A stretch of 64,000 nt of DNA from Sulfurovum sp. Its GTDB lineage: Bacteria > Campylobacterota > Campylobacteria > Campylobacterales > Sulfurovaceae. The translations under genes and the position numbers were made by a program. The DNA lies in the NCBI GenBank assembly GCA_021166685.1, contig JAJPEU010000005.1:30023-94022 (forward strand), in the 5' to 3' direction. Below, piece after piece: positions 25,200 to 34,101 of this stretch; positions within the stretch are counted from its first letter, which is position 1, and each line of letters begins with the position of its first letter. A model generated the notes under the pieces. It searched no databases. It saw only the letters and a list, made by a program, of their open reading frames with translations, and had not been told where the DNA came from.

Positions 25200-25637
25200 A
25201 TGCTAATAGATCTAGAAAATCAGACATCATTGCCATTCGAACTGGAAATACTGGAGAAGATTGCTGCAAGCCTTACCGCCAGACAAATAGAGCTTATCAT
25301 TACCGACAACAAGACGATGCAATCGCTCAATCAAATACACAGAGGCAAAGATGCCCCTACTGATGTACTCAGCTTTCCTCTGGAAAATGCTTTTGCAGGT
25401 ATGCCTTTAGGGTCCATAGTTATCTCAGAAGAGTTTGTTAAAGATAAATCCAAACTCTATGGCCACACCATACAGGATGAATTAAATTTGCTTTTTATTC
25501 ACGGATTGCTTCATCTGCTTGGCTTTGATCATGAATGCGATCAGGGAGAAATGCGTGCCAAAGAAAAAGAGCTCATTGAAGTTTTTGGTCTGCCGCCAAG
25601 CCTGATTGTTAGAACAGATGCTCAGGAAGCTAAATGA
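25200..25637 (+). CDS. ybeY: Endoribonuclease YbeY
   Basis: This 145-residue zinc-dependent endoribonuclease acts in 16S rRNA 3'-end maturation and ribosome quality control. The metal-binding motif HGLLHLLGFDHECD supplies three histidines in H-x3-H-x5-H spacing. TDVLSFPL and GSIVISEE upstream are family landmarks. Length is typical. Its stop overlaps the start of the exchanger gene by 4 bp (ATGA). Confidence 0.95.
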   Translation: MLIDLENQTSLPFELEILEKIAASLTARQIELIITDNKTMQSLNQIHRGKDAPTDVLSFPLENAFAGMPLGSIVISEEFVKDKSKLYGHTIQDELNLLFIHGLLHLLGFDHECDQGEMRAKEKELIEVFGLPPSLIVRTDAQEAK

Positions 25638-26566
25638 ATTTTTTGATTTTCGTTATTGCGATGGGCTCCTTGATTTGGGGGGTCGAATTACTCATCAATC
25701 AGAGTGAACGCATTGCATTGAAATTCAATATGCCTGAGTTTATCATTGGGGCCACACTTATTGCTTTTGGAACAAGTTTACCCGAAATGGCTGCCTCTAT
25801 CGCTGCAAGCTATACAGATAAACCGCAAATTGCTATTTCCAACGTCATAGGAAGCAATATTATTAACATTACTCTTGTGTTGGCTTCAGTATTTCTTGTA
25901 GCAAATAAAATAAATCCCGGTAGAGACTTTTTTGCAAAAGACAGCACATGGGCATTGATGCCCGCATTAATTTTTCTTTTAATGATATTGGATGGAATAA
26001 TTTCTAGATTTGATGCACTCCTTTTACTGCTGCTAATGGGAGCCTATCTTCTTTTTTTGACACAGGATGCCAAAAACATAGTACAAGAGCATCTCAGTGA
26101 AATAGATATGCTTCAATTTTCTTGGATAAAAACGCTTCTTTTACTGTTTTCAGGTTTGATTTTGGTTATAATTGGCGCCCATTTTACCATAGAAAGCGCA
26201 TCTGAAATCGCTAAAAACTTTGGTATCAGTGAGTGGATTATCGGTATTATTATGGTTTCATTTGGAACCTCTTTGCCGGAGCTGGCTGTGAGTATTTCGG
26301 CAGCCGTAAGAGGCAAAGTGGATATGGCGATTGGAAATATCATCGGCTCGAATATGGCAAATACTTCGGTCGTATTGGGGATTGCGGCTCTGGCAAAACC
26401 GATGCCCATCGAAGGCATGACTCACATGTTTGACATTGCCACAATGATCATAGCAACATTTCTGCTTGTTTTTATCACAGCAAACAAACTCTACAACAAA
26501 TCAGCAGGTATTGGTCTAATCATTATTTTAGGACTTTTTCTCAATAATACTTTGCAAAACATTTAG
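25634..26566 (+). CDS. CaCA-family Na+/Ca2+ exchanger-like protein (YrbG type)
   Basis: The 310-residue inner-membrane protein has about ten hydrophobic segments in two homologous halves. Each half carries an alpha-repeat: ATLIAFGTSLPEMAASIAAS with IGSNIINITLVL, and IMVSFGTSLPELAVSISAAV with IGSNMANTSVVLG. The repeated GTSLPE and GSN motifs bind the cations. The exact ions are unproven for YrbG-type proteins. It overlaps ybeY by 4 bp and converges on mrdA. Confidence 0.93.
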   Translation: MNFLIFVIAMGSLIWGVELLINQSERIALKFNMPEFIIGATLIAFGTSLPEMAASIAASYTDKPQIAISNVIGSNIINITLVLASVFLVANKINPGRDFFAKDSTWALMPALIFLLMILDGIISRFDALLLLLLMGAYLLFLTQDAKNIVQEHLSEIDMLQFSWIKTLLLLFSGLILVIIGAHFTIESASEIAKNFGISEWIIGIIMVSFGTSLPELAVSISAAVRGKVDMAIGNIIGSNMANTSVVLGIAALAKPMPIEGMTHMFDIATMIIATFLLVFITANKLYNKSAGIGLIIILGLFLNNTLQNI

Positions 26567-26597
26567 GTATTTTACATTTAAATAGTTTACAAAAACA

Positions 26598-28388
26598 CTA
26601 CTCTTGATTCTTGAAGTATCCATTTTTATAAAGCCATCTGTAAATGTCCGCAGCAATTGGTCCGGCTGCACTCCCTCCATGTCCGCCATGCTCGACAAGT
26701 ACAGTGACGATATATTGCGGACCTTCATACGGGGCATAGGTAGTTATCCAGGCATGAGATCGATGAAAATAAGCCAGCTCTTCTTCTTTGAGCCTTTTAG
26801 CAGCTGCCTGAGGGATGGATGTTACTTGAGAAGTTCCTGTTTTGCCGGCAACAATGACAGGCAAACTTCCCATAGCCGAAAATCCTGTCCCTTTTCTTGT
26901 GTTGCAGACATCATACATACCTTTTCTGATTTCACTTAAATAATACGGGTTAAAAGAGACAGGAGAGATACTTGCATTAAGTTCCTTGTTGTCTATCTGT
27001 TTAACCATATGAGGTGTCACGAGATTGGAAGTCGCGATCAGATTGGTATGGCGCACCAATTGCAATGGCGTCACCAGATCGTACCCCTGGCCTATAGACG
27101 CGATGACGGTTTCACCTAAATACCAAGGCTGTTTATAGCGTTTCATTTTCCATGCCTTATCCGGAATTACCCCTGCATATTCATCAGGCAGATCAACCCC
27201 CGTAGGTACACCCAAACCAAAAGACCTAAGATATTTTGCCATTGCATCAATGCCTACTTTTAAACTCTTGTTGTAAAAATAAACATCACAGCTTTCGCGA
27301 ATAGCTTTTCGCAAATCTACACTGCCATGCCCCCATGTTGACCAGCATCTGAATTTATGATTACTTGTCCCCAACTTAATGTGTCCGCTGCAAAATTCAT
27401 TCGTATCCAATATTCCTTTTTTGGCTTTGGAAAAAGCCAGCGCCATACCCATTTTTATAGTTGAACCGGGCGGATAAGTCCCGTGTATAAATTTGTTGGT
27501 AAAAGGATGTGCAAGATCTTCCTGAAGCGCCCTCCAGTCTTTACTGCTGATGCCTCCGACGAAAAGATTTGGATCGTAGGAAGGGTAACTCACAGCAGCC
27601 AAAACCTCCCCATTGGTTCGCATCACTATGGCAACACCTGTTTTATCTGCAAACTCTTCATGGATCATCTTTTGCAGATTAATATCAATATTAAGCTTAA
27701 GATTTTTATTGTCCTTAGGATCTTCTTTTTCTAAAATATCAATCGCTTGATTGGTTGCCGTCACCTTGGTAACTTCATGCCCAAGTTCACCCTGCAAGAC
27801 GTCATTGTAGTATTTTTCCAATCCGCTCTTGCCCACTTTGCCCACTTCGTTGACGACAGGGTCTTCTTTGTTTTCTTTTTCGTTGGATCTCCCTGTGTAG
27901 CCCACAATATGGGAACAGTATTTCCCATATGGATAGTAACGTTTTGTTTCAGCTTCTATTTGAATTTGAGGCATAAGACTTAATTTGGGATAAGCACCCA
28001 TCATATCGGGATAATGAATAAAATCCACTACTTTAATAAATTTATGATTATAGGGAGAATTATTTTTTTCATAAACTTTCATCATAACTGTTTTATTGAG
28101 ATCGGGAAAACTGGCAACCAATGTATCAACAACACTCTCCAGCATAGCTGATTGTGCTTTTAGATGGGGTTCAATAGAAATAGAAAAACCTATCTGGTTC
28201 ATTGCAAGAAGATTGCCATGAGTATCCATTATCTCCCCTCTTACAGGCTTGATAAATTGTTTTCTCTCGATATTTTCTTTGGCAAGCTTTTGATAATAAA
28301 AATTTGATTTGATACTCACATGATATAATCTGACTATCATTATTCCCCAAAAGAGCAAAAATACAGCCAATGCAATTTTATATCTCAT
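26598..28388 (-). CDS. mrdA: Penicillin-binding protein 2 (elongation transpeptidase)
   Basis: This 596-residue class B PBP cross-links peptidoglycan during lateral wall growth. One N-terminal membrane helix (residues ~4-22) is followed by the PBP dimerisation region and the transpeptidase domain. The active-site serine is in PGSTIKMG (near residue 308), followed by an SCD-type SxN motif and KTGTS (near residue 514). It overlaps the upstream MreD-like gene by 4 bp. It is last in the rlpA-to-mrdA minus-strand cluster. The gene name pbp2 is equivalent. Confidence 0.95.
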   Translation of the reverse strand: MRYKIALAVFLLFWGIMIVRLYHVSIKSNFYYQKLAKENIERKQFIKPVRGEIMDTHGNLLAMNQIGFSISIEPHLKAQSAMLESVVDTLVASFPDLNKTVMMKVYEKNNSPYNHKFIKVVDFIHYPDMMGAYPKLSLMPQIQIEAETKRYYPYGKYCSHIVGYTGRSNEKENKEDPVVNEVGKVGKSGLEKYYNDVLQGELGHEVTKVTATNQAIDILEKEDPKDNKNLKLNIDINLQKMIHEEFADKTGVAIVMRTNGEVLAAVSYPSYDPNLFVGGISSKDWRALQEDLAHPFTNKFIHGTYPPGSTIKMGMALAFSKAKKGILDTNEFCSGHIKLGTSNHKFRCWSTWGHGSVDLRKAIRESCDVYFYNKSLKVGIDAMAKYLRSFGLGVPTGVDLPDEYAGVIPDKAWKMKRYKQPWYLGETVIASIGQGYDLVTPLQLVRHTNLIATSNLVTPHMVKQIDNKELNASISPVSFNPYYLSEIRKGMYDVCNTRKGTGFSAMGSLPVIVAGKTGTSQVTSIPQAAAKRLKEEELAYFHRSHAWITTYAPYEGPQYIVTVLVEHGGHGGSAAGPIAADIYRWLYKNGYFKNQE

Positions 28389-28855
28389 AATATAACCACA
28401 ATCAGCAGATCTACTATCAGGGAATAAAGCAATATTGAATCCAAAATAACACTTGTGTCTTCAAATAAAAAATCGTAAAAAAGTAAAAATCCCAAATAGA
28501 AACCATCCAAAAGAAGCACGGTTAGTATCCGCGCACACGCAACACATCTTCTAAAATGTCTCAAATAAGGGTAAAATAATACATAAATCAATAAGGCAGA
28601 AATAAAAGTCAGAAAGAAAGGCAAAGAGAGGTTTACCTCTAAATTAATATAATAAAGTGACGCAATGAGCACATAAGTTATTTTTCCCTTTTCTATCCCT
28701 TCTACCAACAGGTATCCCATAACACCTATCAGCAAAGGCAAAAAAACATAAATGGAGATAAACATAGGATAAAAGGCAATAAACAAAATAATCAGCGTCC
28801 AAAGAATGGGATGCTGTACGGCCGTATAAAATCTGCCCATAATAGTGCGCATCAA
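28385..28855 (-). CDS. MreD-like small inner-membrane protein
   Basis: This 156-residue, almost wholly hydrophobic protein has about five membrane helices (LWTLIILFIAFYPMF; VLIASLYYINLEVNL; FFLTFISALLIYVLF; ILTVLLLDGFYLGFLL; LLYSLIVDLLIVVIL). Size, topology and position directly upstream of PBP2 with a 4-bp overlap resemble MreD, the elongasome membrane protein. Sequence similarity to MreD is not visible to me, so this is a context inference. A membrane protein also sits here in the C. jejuni cluster, from memory. Confidence 0.75.
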   Translation of the reverse strand: MMRTIMGRFYTAVQHPILWTLIILFIAFYPMFISIYVFLPLLIGVMGYLLVEGIEKGKITYVLIASLYYINLEVNLSLPFFLTFISALLIYVLFYPYLRHFRRCVACARILTVLLLDGFYLGFLLFYDFLFEDTSVILDSILLYSLIVDLLIVVIL

Positions 28856-28859
28856 CCTT

Positions 28860-29324
28860 TTATGATAATTTGTAAATCAGTGCGATTTCATTGCATACCG
28901 GAAAATGGATACACTTGATGCAGTCCGCCCAAATTTTATGTTCCGGGATCGCTTCTTTATTGATTTCATGAAAGCCTAATTTTTCAAAAAATTGCGGCAC
29001 GTATGTTAGCGCAAGCACATCTTCTTCTACCTTTAAAGCTTTTGCTTCATCCAGAGCAAACCGAACCATGCGCTGCCCTATTTTCTGACCCCGATATGAC
29101 TGATCAACAATGAGGCTACGAATTTCTGCAAGACGTTTTGAATGGATATGCAGCGCTGTATACCCAACAAGCTTCTCCCCTTCTTTCGCTAAGACATAGG
29201 AACGTATATTGGTTGCAACCTCGTCTTCGGTTCGCTTAAGGATGATGCCTTTTTGCACCTCCGCAATTACCATGGCTTGCATTTGAGGGATATCATCCAG
29301 TGTTGCTTTTACAAGTGAAATCAA
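28860..29324 (-). CDS. GNAT N-acetyltransferase resembling short N-acetylglutamate synthases
   Basis: The 154-residue GNAT protein has the acetyl-CoA loop SYRGQKIGQRMV (Q/R-x-x-G-x-G/A) preceded by AEIRSLIVD, and the C-terminal WADCIKCIHFPVCNEIAL stretch. That FEKLGF...W-x-x-C-x-x-C pattern is characteristic of the stand-alone short N-acetylglutamate synthases used by bacteria without classical ArgA. Arginine biosynthesis is therefore likely but unproven. It sits between engB (4-bp overlap) and the MreD-like gene. Confidence 0.82.
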   Translation of the reverse strand: MISLVKATLDDIPQMQAMVIAEVQKGIILKRTEDEVATNIRSYVLAKEGEKLVGYTALHIHSKRLAEIRSLIVDQSYRGQKIGQRMVRFALDEAKALKVEEDVLALTYVPQFFEKLGFHEINKEAIPEHKIWADCIKCIHFPVCNEIALIYKLS

Positions 29325-29944
29325 ATTTTAACTCCTTCTTTTTCTACACCGAATATCGTTTGCAATATCTCTAAATGAACTTTGTCGTGTCCTTTTGTCT
29401 TAAGATTGGACAGCACTATGCAGCCTGGAAAATCATTTTTAAGCCTTGCCTGTTCTTTTTGGTTAAGCTTATCGATCTTGGTGAAGACGGTAAGATAGCG
29501 CTGATCAGGCCTTATGAACTCCTTGATATACTTTTCTACCTCATGATCGATTTTTGCATGAGGATGCCTTGCATCCCTAAGATGAATAAAAAGACGTATG
29601 GAAACACGCTGCTGAATAAATTCAACAAGATTCTTCTGCCATACCTCCTTGAGAGACTTGGACACCTTGGCATATCCAAAACCAGGCAAATCCACAAAAC
29701 GGACAGGATATTCTTCTTCGTTATACTTGTAGCGTGTTTCAAAAAAATTGATTAATTGGGTTTTTCCAGGCGTTGCCGAACTTTTTGCCAAATTTTTCCT
29801 ATTCGCAAGAGAATTAAGCGTGGAGCTTTTCCCCACATTGGATCGCCCCAAAAAAACAACCTCACTCATATCTTCAGGCAGGCTATCTGCAATACTTTGT
29901 GCGGATTTTATAAATTTAGCCTCTACAATTCGGGGCATACTCAT
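29321..29944 (-). CDS. engB: Ribosome-biogenesis GTPase EngB (YsxC/YihA)
   Basis: This 207-residue TRAFAC GTPase is needed for large ribosomal subunit assembly. It has G1 GRSNVGKSS (near residues 33-41), the TPGKTQ G2 loop, G3 DLPGFG and G4 TKID. Length is normal. The start overlaps the lptA stop by 4 bp and the stop overlaps the GNAT start by 4 bp, so it is translated within the same polycistron. Confidence 0.96.
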   Translation of the reverse strand: MSMPRIVEAKFIKSAQSIADSLPEDMSEVVFLGRSNVGKSSTLNSLANRKNLAKSSATPGKTQLINFFETRYKYNEEEYPVRFVDLPGFGYAKVSKSLKEVWQKNLVEFIQQRVSIRLFIHLRDARHPHAKIDHEVEKYIKEFIRPDQRYLTVFTKIDKLNQKEQARLKNDFPGCIVLSNLKTKGHDKVHLEILQTIFGVEKEGVKI

Positions 29945-30435
29945 TTTTTCTCCTCCATATCGAAGATAAATTTCACAGGTTTTTTCTTGCTTCCCTGGAC
30001 ATTTGCATTGCCCGTAATCATATCCAAAGTAATCGTATCGCCATTTACATGGCGCTTATTTAGCAAATCATCTATTACTGCAGCACCCTGAAGCATATAA
30101 TAAGATTTTTGAGGATAATAGATTACTTTCTGTGCGCTGCCTTTGTAAAAATTTTTTTCGTTTTTAAGCTCAAAGGTAACTCCGCCTGAAGCTTCATACA
30201 TTTTGGTTTCATTGTTTTCATCAAAATAAATAACAACCCTCTCTCCATGCAACCAACTCTGCGACTGCTTAACCATTACATTTCCGATAAAATGAACCTC
30301 TTTTTGCAACTCCCGCGCATTCATGGACTCCGAAGTAATCTCTATCTTCTCAGCCATTAAAAAAGTGACAAAACCAAAACAAATTAAAAGTATCCATTTA
30401 AAAAAATACAATGCAAAACCTTTTATAAAAATCAT
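29941..30435 (-). CDS. lptA: LPS-transport periplasmic bridge protein LptA
   Basis: The 164-residue protein begins with a hydrophobic signal segment (FFKWILLICFGFVTFLMA) and continues with an OstA/LptA beta-jellyroll: KIEITSESMNARELQKEVHF, then VVIYFDE, then YEASGGVTFE and ITLDMITGNANVQG. LptA oligomers bridge the inner and outer membranes and carry LPS. It lies 17 bp after lptC and overlaps engB by 4 bp, the order seen in other Campylobacterota. Confidence 0.9.
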   Translation of the reverse strand: MIFIKGFALYFFKWILLICFGFVTFLMAEKIEITSESMNARELQKEVHFIGNVMVKQSQSWLHGERVVIYFDENNETKMYEASGGVTFELKNEKNFYKGSAQKVIYYPQKSYYMLQGAAVIDDLLNKRHVNGDTITLDMITGNANVQGSKKKPVKFIFDMEEKK

Positions 30436-30452
30436 TATATTGTACCATGATA

Positions 30453-30965
30453 TTACTTTTTTGCAGTATAAATCACAGCCGCGATATCTCTGGCAAGCAC
30501 TTCTTTTTGGCGCAAATTATAACGCATAGAATTTCCCTGCATCGTGTTTTCGTTCATTTTGGCAAAAAAAGGCGAAGTAACATCAAGTATCTCTACCGCT
30601 TTGTCATATACGGCATGTTGCGCTCTATACTCAAATCCTTCTTTTTGTCGAACAAAAACATCACCGTCCAAAAAAATCTTATCATCACGGTAGGTGCCTT
30701 TTTTTGCACGCAAAAGTTCTAAATTGCTGCTATGATAATTTAACTCATCAAGCATTAAAACACCATCCGCTCTGACGCCATAACTGCTATGGGCAATACT
30801 CTGTACTGTCTTCATATCGACTTCAATGAAAGTAGTATCCGTAAATTCAATCTCTTTGCCGGAAAGTTGCTTTTTGATATCAATATCAGTTACTTTTATT
30901 CCAAAAGTCAATACCAATATGGCTCCCATTATAAAAAGGAGCACTAACTCCAATCTTACTCCCAT
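30453..30965 (-). CDS. lptC: LPS-transport protein LptC
   Basis: This 170-residue protein has one N-terminal membrane anchor (LVLLFIMGAILVLTFGI) and a periplasmic beta-strand domain (FTDTTFIEVDMKTVQ; DKIFLDGDVFVRQKEGFEYRAQHAVY; MRYNLRQKEVLARDI). LptC recruits LptA to the LptBFG transporter. Sequence conservation in LptC is low, so the call combines topology, the fold-like pattern and its place between kdsC and lptA. It overlaps kdsC by 10 bp. Confidence 0.85.
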   Translation of the reverse strand: MGVRLELVLLFIMGAILVLTFGIKVTDIDIKKQLSGKEIEFTDTTFIEVDMKTVQSIAHSSYGVRADGVLMLDELNYHSSNLELLRAKKGTYRDDKIFLDGDVFVRQKEGFEYRAQHAVYDKAVEILDVTSPFFAKMNENTMQGNSMRYNLRQKEVLARDIAAVIYTAKK

Positions 30966-31453
30966 AATGCCAAATACTTTGCTTCAAGACCTTCTTTTTT
31001 AATAAGATATTCTATCATTTCGCGAACAGCGCCATCTCCTCCTTTTTTCCTGAGAACAACGGTAGCCATTTGGTCAACATAAGCACTTGCATCCTGTGGC
31101 ACAAATGAGATTTTAGCAGATTTAAGCATTTGCAGATCATTAAGATCATCTCCTATGGCAGCCACATTCTCCATTGTCAAATGAAGTTTGGCCAAAAGCG
31201 ATTCTAAAATTTCTTTTTTATTGTGTACGCCTTGATAAAAATATTCAATACCCAACTCTTTTGCACGACGCGCAACAATCGTTGAACTTCTTCCTGTAAT
31301 GATGGCCACCTGTTTTCCCAACTTTTTCCAACTGGCAATTGCTAATCCATCTTTTACGTTAAATGATTTAATCTCATCTCCCATTTCACTGTAGGTAATG
31401 CGGCTATCCGTCATTGTACCGTCTACATCCAAAACAATTAATTCAATACTCAC
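30956..31453 (-). CDS. kdsC: 3-deoxy-D-manno-octulosonate 8-phosphate phosphatase
   Basis: This 165-residue HAD phosphatase of the KdsC type (no cap domain, tetrameric) dephosphorylates KDO-8-phosphate for LPS inner core. It has motif I LDVDGTMTDS (Asp8), motif II ITGRSS, and motif IV AAIGDDLNDL. Length matches KdsC. The overlap with lptC and the adjacent lptA place KDO synthesis and LPS export in one transcript. It overlaps hisB by 4 bp. Confidence 0.92.
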   Translation of the reverse strand: MSIELIVLDVDGTMTDSRITYSEMGDEIKSFNVKDGLAIASWKKLGKQVAIITGRSSTIVARRAKELGIEYFYQGVHNKKEILESLLAKLHLTMENVAAIGDDLNDLQMLKSAKISFVPQDASAYVDQMATVVLRKKGGDGAVREMIEYLIKKEGLEAKYLALWE

Positions 31454-32022
31454 AACACACCCTTTGTGCTTGGAATTCCTGCATTTTCATTGATAGCTGC
31501 AGCCCTTCTCAGCGCCACAGCAAGCGCCTTAAATGCTGCTTCTATAATGTGGTGTTTGTTTTTGCCGCGGTTGTAAACCAAATGCATTGTAAGAGGCGCA
31601 TTCAACGCAAGTGCTCTAAAAAATTCTTCGACAAGCTCAACATCAAATTGGCCCACCTTTCCCCCCACCGGAAGGTCAAAAAAAAGAAAGCCGCGATTTG
31701 ATATATCCATATCGCATGTTACGCTGGCTTCATCCATCACCACGGTTGCATTTCCAAAGCGCTCTATACTTTGCACAGGATAAAGCGCTTTATGAAGTGC
31801 TTGACCTATAGCAATACCAACATCTTCAACACTATGGTGATCATCAATATGAATATCTCCCTTGCAAAATACTTCCATATCCATGTGCGCATGTTTCGTA
31901 AACGCTTCAAGCATATGGTCAAAGAAGCCAACGCCGGTATTTATCTTGGACTGACCTGTCCCGTATACATTAAGCTTTATACAGATATCGGTTTCTTTTG
32001 TAGTTCTACATATTTCTATCAT
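31450..32022 (-). CDS. hisB: Imidazoleglycerol-phosphate dehydratase
   Basis: This 190-residue monofunctional enzyme catalyses the sixth step of histidine synthesis. Manganese-binding histidines are visible in FFDHMLEAF, DDHHSVED and the C-terminal KNKHHIIEAAFK. The track start is the ATG at 32034, but that has no ribosome site, while the ATG at 32022 has GGAG 6 nt upstream, formed by the codons after the first ATG. I therefore use 32022. It is an isolated his gene inside an LPS/peptidoglycan operon and overlaps kdsC by 4 bp. Confidence 0.93.
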   Translation of the reverse strand: MIEICRTTKETDICIKLNVYGTGQSKINTGVGFFDHMLEAFTKHAHMDMEVFCKGDIHIDDHHSVEDVGIAIGQALHKALYPVQSIERFGNATVVMDEASVTCDMDISNRGFLFFDLPVGGKVGQFDVELVEEFFRALALNAPLTMHLVYNRGKNKHHIIEAAFKALAVALRRAAAINENAGIPSTKGVL

Positions 32023-32039
32023 TGAATGCTCCATATTTT

Positions 32040-32828
32040 TTAATTTCTTACAATAAATGCACCATCAAGACCATGACACAAGATAAAATCCTTCGCCTCA
32101 TCTTCTGTTTTAAAGCCCATCAGCCATACGCGGTATAGAGGCGCACCCTCTACATCATCGAAACGTTTTACGATCGGCTGATAGCGCTTGTCAAGTTGAG
32201 CATATTTTTTCTTATAGATCTGCGCACCCTCAAAGCGTCTAAATGCTCCGACTTGTATACCAAAGTCGGTAATGACAACACGCACTTCTTTGTGTTCTCT
32301 GATATTTCTGGCGATTGTAGCCTCTGACTGAACTTCTCCTGCAAATCCTACTACCTTGATTTGTACTTTAGCAATCCCCATGCTGTCAAGCCCAATCGCT
32401 TTTCCTGCCGCATAACTGCAATCAATGATCCTGCCCTGCACAAACGGTCCCCTGTCATTGATCCTCACTACCGTGCTTTTTCCATTTTGAAGATTTTTAA
32501 TTTTTACCATGGTATCCATCGGCCATGTTTTGTGTGCTGCGGTTTGGCCATGCATATTATACACTTCCCCGTTGCTTGTCATTTTTCCGTGAAAATCAGG
32601 CCCGTACCAACTAGAGATACCATTCATTGTTTGCCCTACGCTTACGTAAGTGGGCTTGTAGTTTTTTCCCAATACGCAATACTCTTTCATTGTCCATTTA
32701 TGGCGCGCGGCACTTGTAAATTTTGTGGCTTTTGGCTTATGCGCACTTGGCTTTTGAGAGCACCCCGTATTTAAAAATACAGCCGGTAAAAATACAAATA
32801 AAGATAAAAGAATATTCAATTTTTTCAT
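32040..32828 (-). CDS. rlpA: RlpA-family lipoprotein with SPOR domain
   Basis: The 262-residue lipoprotein has a signal with a lipobox (FLNTGC), a double-psi beta-barrel RlpA domain (GISSWYGPDFHGKMTSNGE; VRINDRGPF with the catalytic-type Asp) and a C-terminal SPOR domain (FGIQVGAFRRFEGAQIYKK) that binds denuded glycan at septa. RlpA in Pseudomonas is a lytic transglycosylase at division sites. It is the first gene of the minus-strand envelope cluster, 17 bp upstream of hisB. In C. jejuni its other neighbour is mltD, which here is 10.7 kb away. Confidence 0.93.
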   Translation of the reverse strand: MKKLNILLSLFVFLPAVFLNTGCSQKPSAHKPKATKFTSAARHKWTMKEYCVLGKNYKPTYVSVGQTMNGISSWYGPDFHGKMTSNGEVYNMHGQTAAHKTWPMDTMVKIKNLQNGKSTVVRINDRGPFVQGRIIDCSYAAGKAIGLDSMGIAKVQIKVVGFAGEVQSEATIARNIREHKEVRVVITDFGIQVGAFRRFEGAQIYKKKYAQLDKRYQPIVKRFDDVEGAPLYRVWLMGFKTEDEAKDFILCHGLDGAFIVRN

Positions 32829-32996
32829 AAGGCCTCTGCTGTATTAGTGAATATTATTATCCCTTTATTTGACTTTAGCTTTCCTTGTTCAACATGTGGG
32901 GCAGCAGCCAAAGGTACACTCGGCTCACCAGGCAATGCGTACACGAGAAAATAAAAAAATTTAGTTACAATTGCACATCAATTTTAAAGGGTATAT

Positions 32997-33971
32997 ATGC
33001 GTTACTTTTACGGTTCATTTGTCATAATGGCAGCAGGTCTTCTTGCGGCTTACTTTTTGGGCGGGCTTGCTGCTCTTTATATCACTTTCTTGCTCATTAT
33101 TCTTGAGATATCGCTTTCTTTTGATAATGCAGTGGTAAATGCCAAAGTACTCGATACGATGGATCCTGTCTGGCAAAAGCGATTTATCGTTTTTGGTATA
33201 CCGATCGCTGTTTTTGGAATGCGTTTTATCTTTCCTTTGGCTATCGTTGCGATAGCCACAGGTATGGGAATTTTTGAGACATTTGATGTTGCCATGAATC
33301 AGCCCGAACAGTATGAAGCAGTTTTAAAATCAACAGAAAAAACCATTTTTGCTTTTGGCGGCGCTTTTTTATTGATGGTTTTTTTAGATTTCTTTTTTGA
33401 AGAACGGGATATAAAGTGGGTTACCTTCATTGAAGGTTCAAAAGTTATGGAACGCTTTTCAGGTGTAGCAAACATTGAACTGATCATAGCCATTATGGCC
33501 GGAATTGTGTTGGGGCACATCACTCAGGATTTTAGTGTTTTGCTGGCATTTATGTATGGCGTATTGCTTCATTCGCTCCTGGGAATGCTCGATCATTTTC
33601 TCTCTTCAGAAACAGTCAAAAGCGGAATTGCCGGGTTTATCTATCTTGAAGTCCTTGATGCAAGTTTTAGTTTTGATGGCGTCATTGGAGCATTTGCGCT
33701 CACAAGCAATATTTTTATCATCATGATAGGGCTTGGCGTGGGCGCCATGTTTGTGCGGAGTATCACTCTGTACTTTGTGGCACATAAAACTCTTTCTGCC
33801 TTCCGTTATCTTGAACACGGCGCACACTATGCCATCGGTATTTTGGCCTTTATCATGCTTGCCAAAATCACCATGCACATCAGTGAAATTGTCACAGGAA
33901 CGATCGGCATAGGCCTAATTACGATCGCATTTCTACACTCTGTCTGGAAAAATAAAAAAGAAAATGAGTAA
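32997..33971 (+). CDS. DUF475/TerC-family integral membrane protein
   Basis: This 324-residue protein has about eight to nine membrane helices and the TerC-like acidic motifs within helices: LEISLSFDNAVVNA near the N-terminus and LEVLDASFSFDGVIGAF in the second half. These paired E/D-x-S-F-D motifs are the DUF475 signature and suggest divalent-metal export, as shown for related TerC proteins. It is divergent from rlpA and starts the ~10.7-kb block that separates rlpA from mltD. A complex candidate pseudoknot follows its stop codon. Confidence 0.9.
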   Translation: MRYFYGSFVIMAAGLLAAYFLGGLAALYITFLLIILEISLSFDNAVVNAKVLDTMDPVWQKRFIVFGIPIAVFGMRFIFPLAIVAIATGMGIFETFDVAMNQPEQYEAVLKSTEKTIFAFGGAFLLMVFLDFFFEERDIKWVTFIEGSKVMERFSGVANIELIIAIMAGIVLGHITQDFSVLLAFMYGVLLHSLLGMLDHFLSSETVKSGIAGFIYLEVLDASFSFDGVIGAFALTSNIFIIMIGLGVGAMFVRSITLYFVAHKTLSAFRYLEHGAHYAIGILAFIMLAKITMHISEIVTGTIGIGLITIAFLHSVWKNKKENE

Positions 33972-33974
33972 AGG

Positions 33975-34014
33975 GCGCAGCACTCTTGTTCGCTGCGCAT
34001 TGCACAAACAAGAG
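33975..34014 (+). other. Candidate H-type RNA pseudoknot after the DUF475 gene
   Basis: Stem 1 is GCGCAGC (33975-33981) with GCTGCGC (33992-33998), 7 perfect pairs. Its loop holds CTCTTGTT (33983-33990), which pairs perfectly with AACAAGAG (34007-34014) just downstream, giving 8 pairs. Loop lengths are 1, 1 and 8 nt, workable for an H-type pseudoknot; the alternative is two mutually exclusive hairpins. It begins 4 nt after the DUF475 stop codon and ends 55 nt before the slyD -10 box. Confidence 0.55.
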
Positions 34015-34054
34015 ATTCGAAGCTCAGTCTGAAATCCGGTTTATTACTCCTCCT

Positions 34055-34074
34055 CTGTATTTTTACAGTATAAT
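34055..34074 (+). promoter_or_regulatory. slyD promoter with an adjacent palindrome
   Basis: CTGTA-TTTT-TACAG (34055-34068) directly abuts a TATAAT -10 hexamer (34069-34074), 28 nt before the slyD ATG. The palindrome overlaps the spacer region, where a repressor could act. AAAGGA precedes the ATG. Confidence 0.45.
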
Positions 34075-34101
34075 AATTTTTATTGAAAACAAAGGATCCT
34101 C

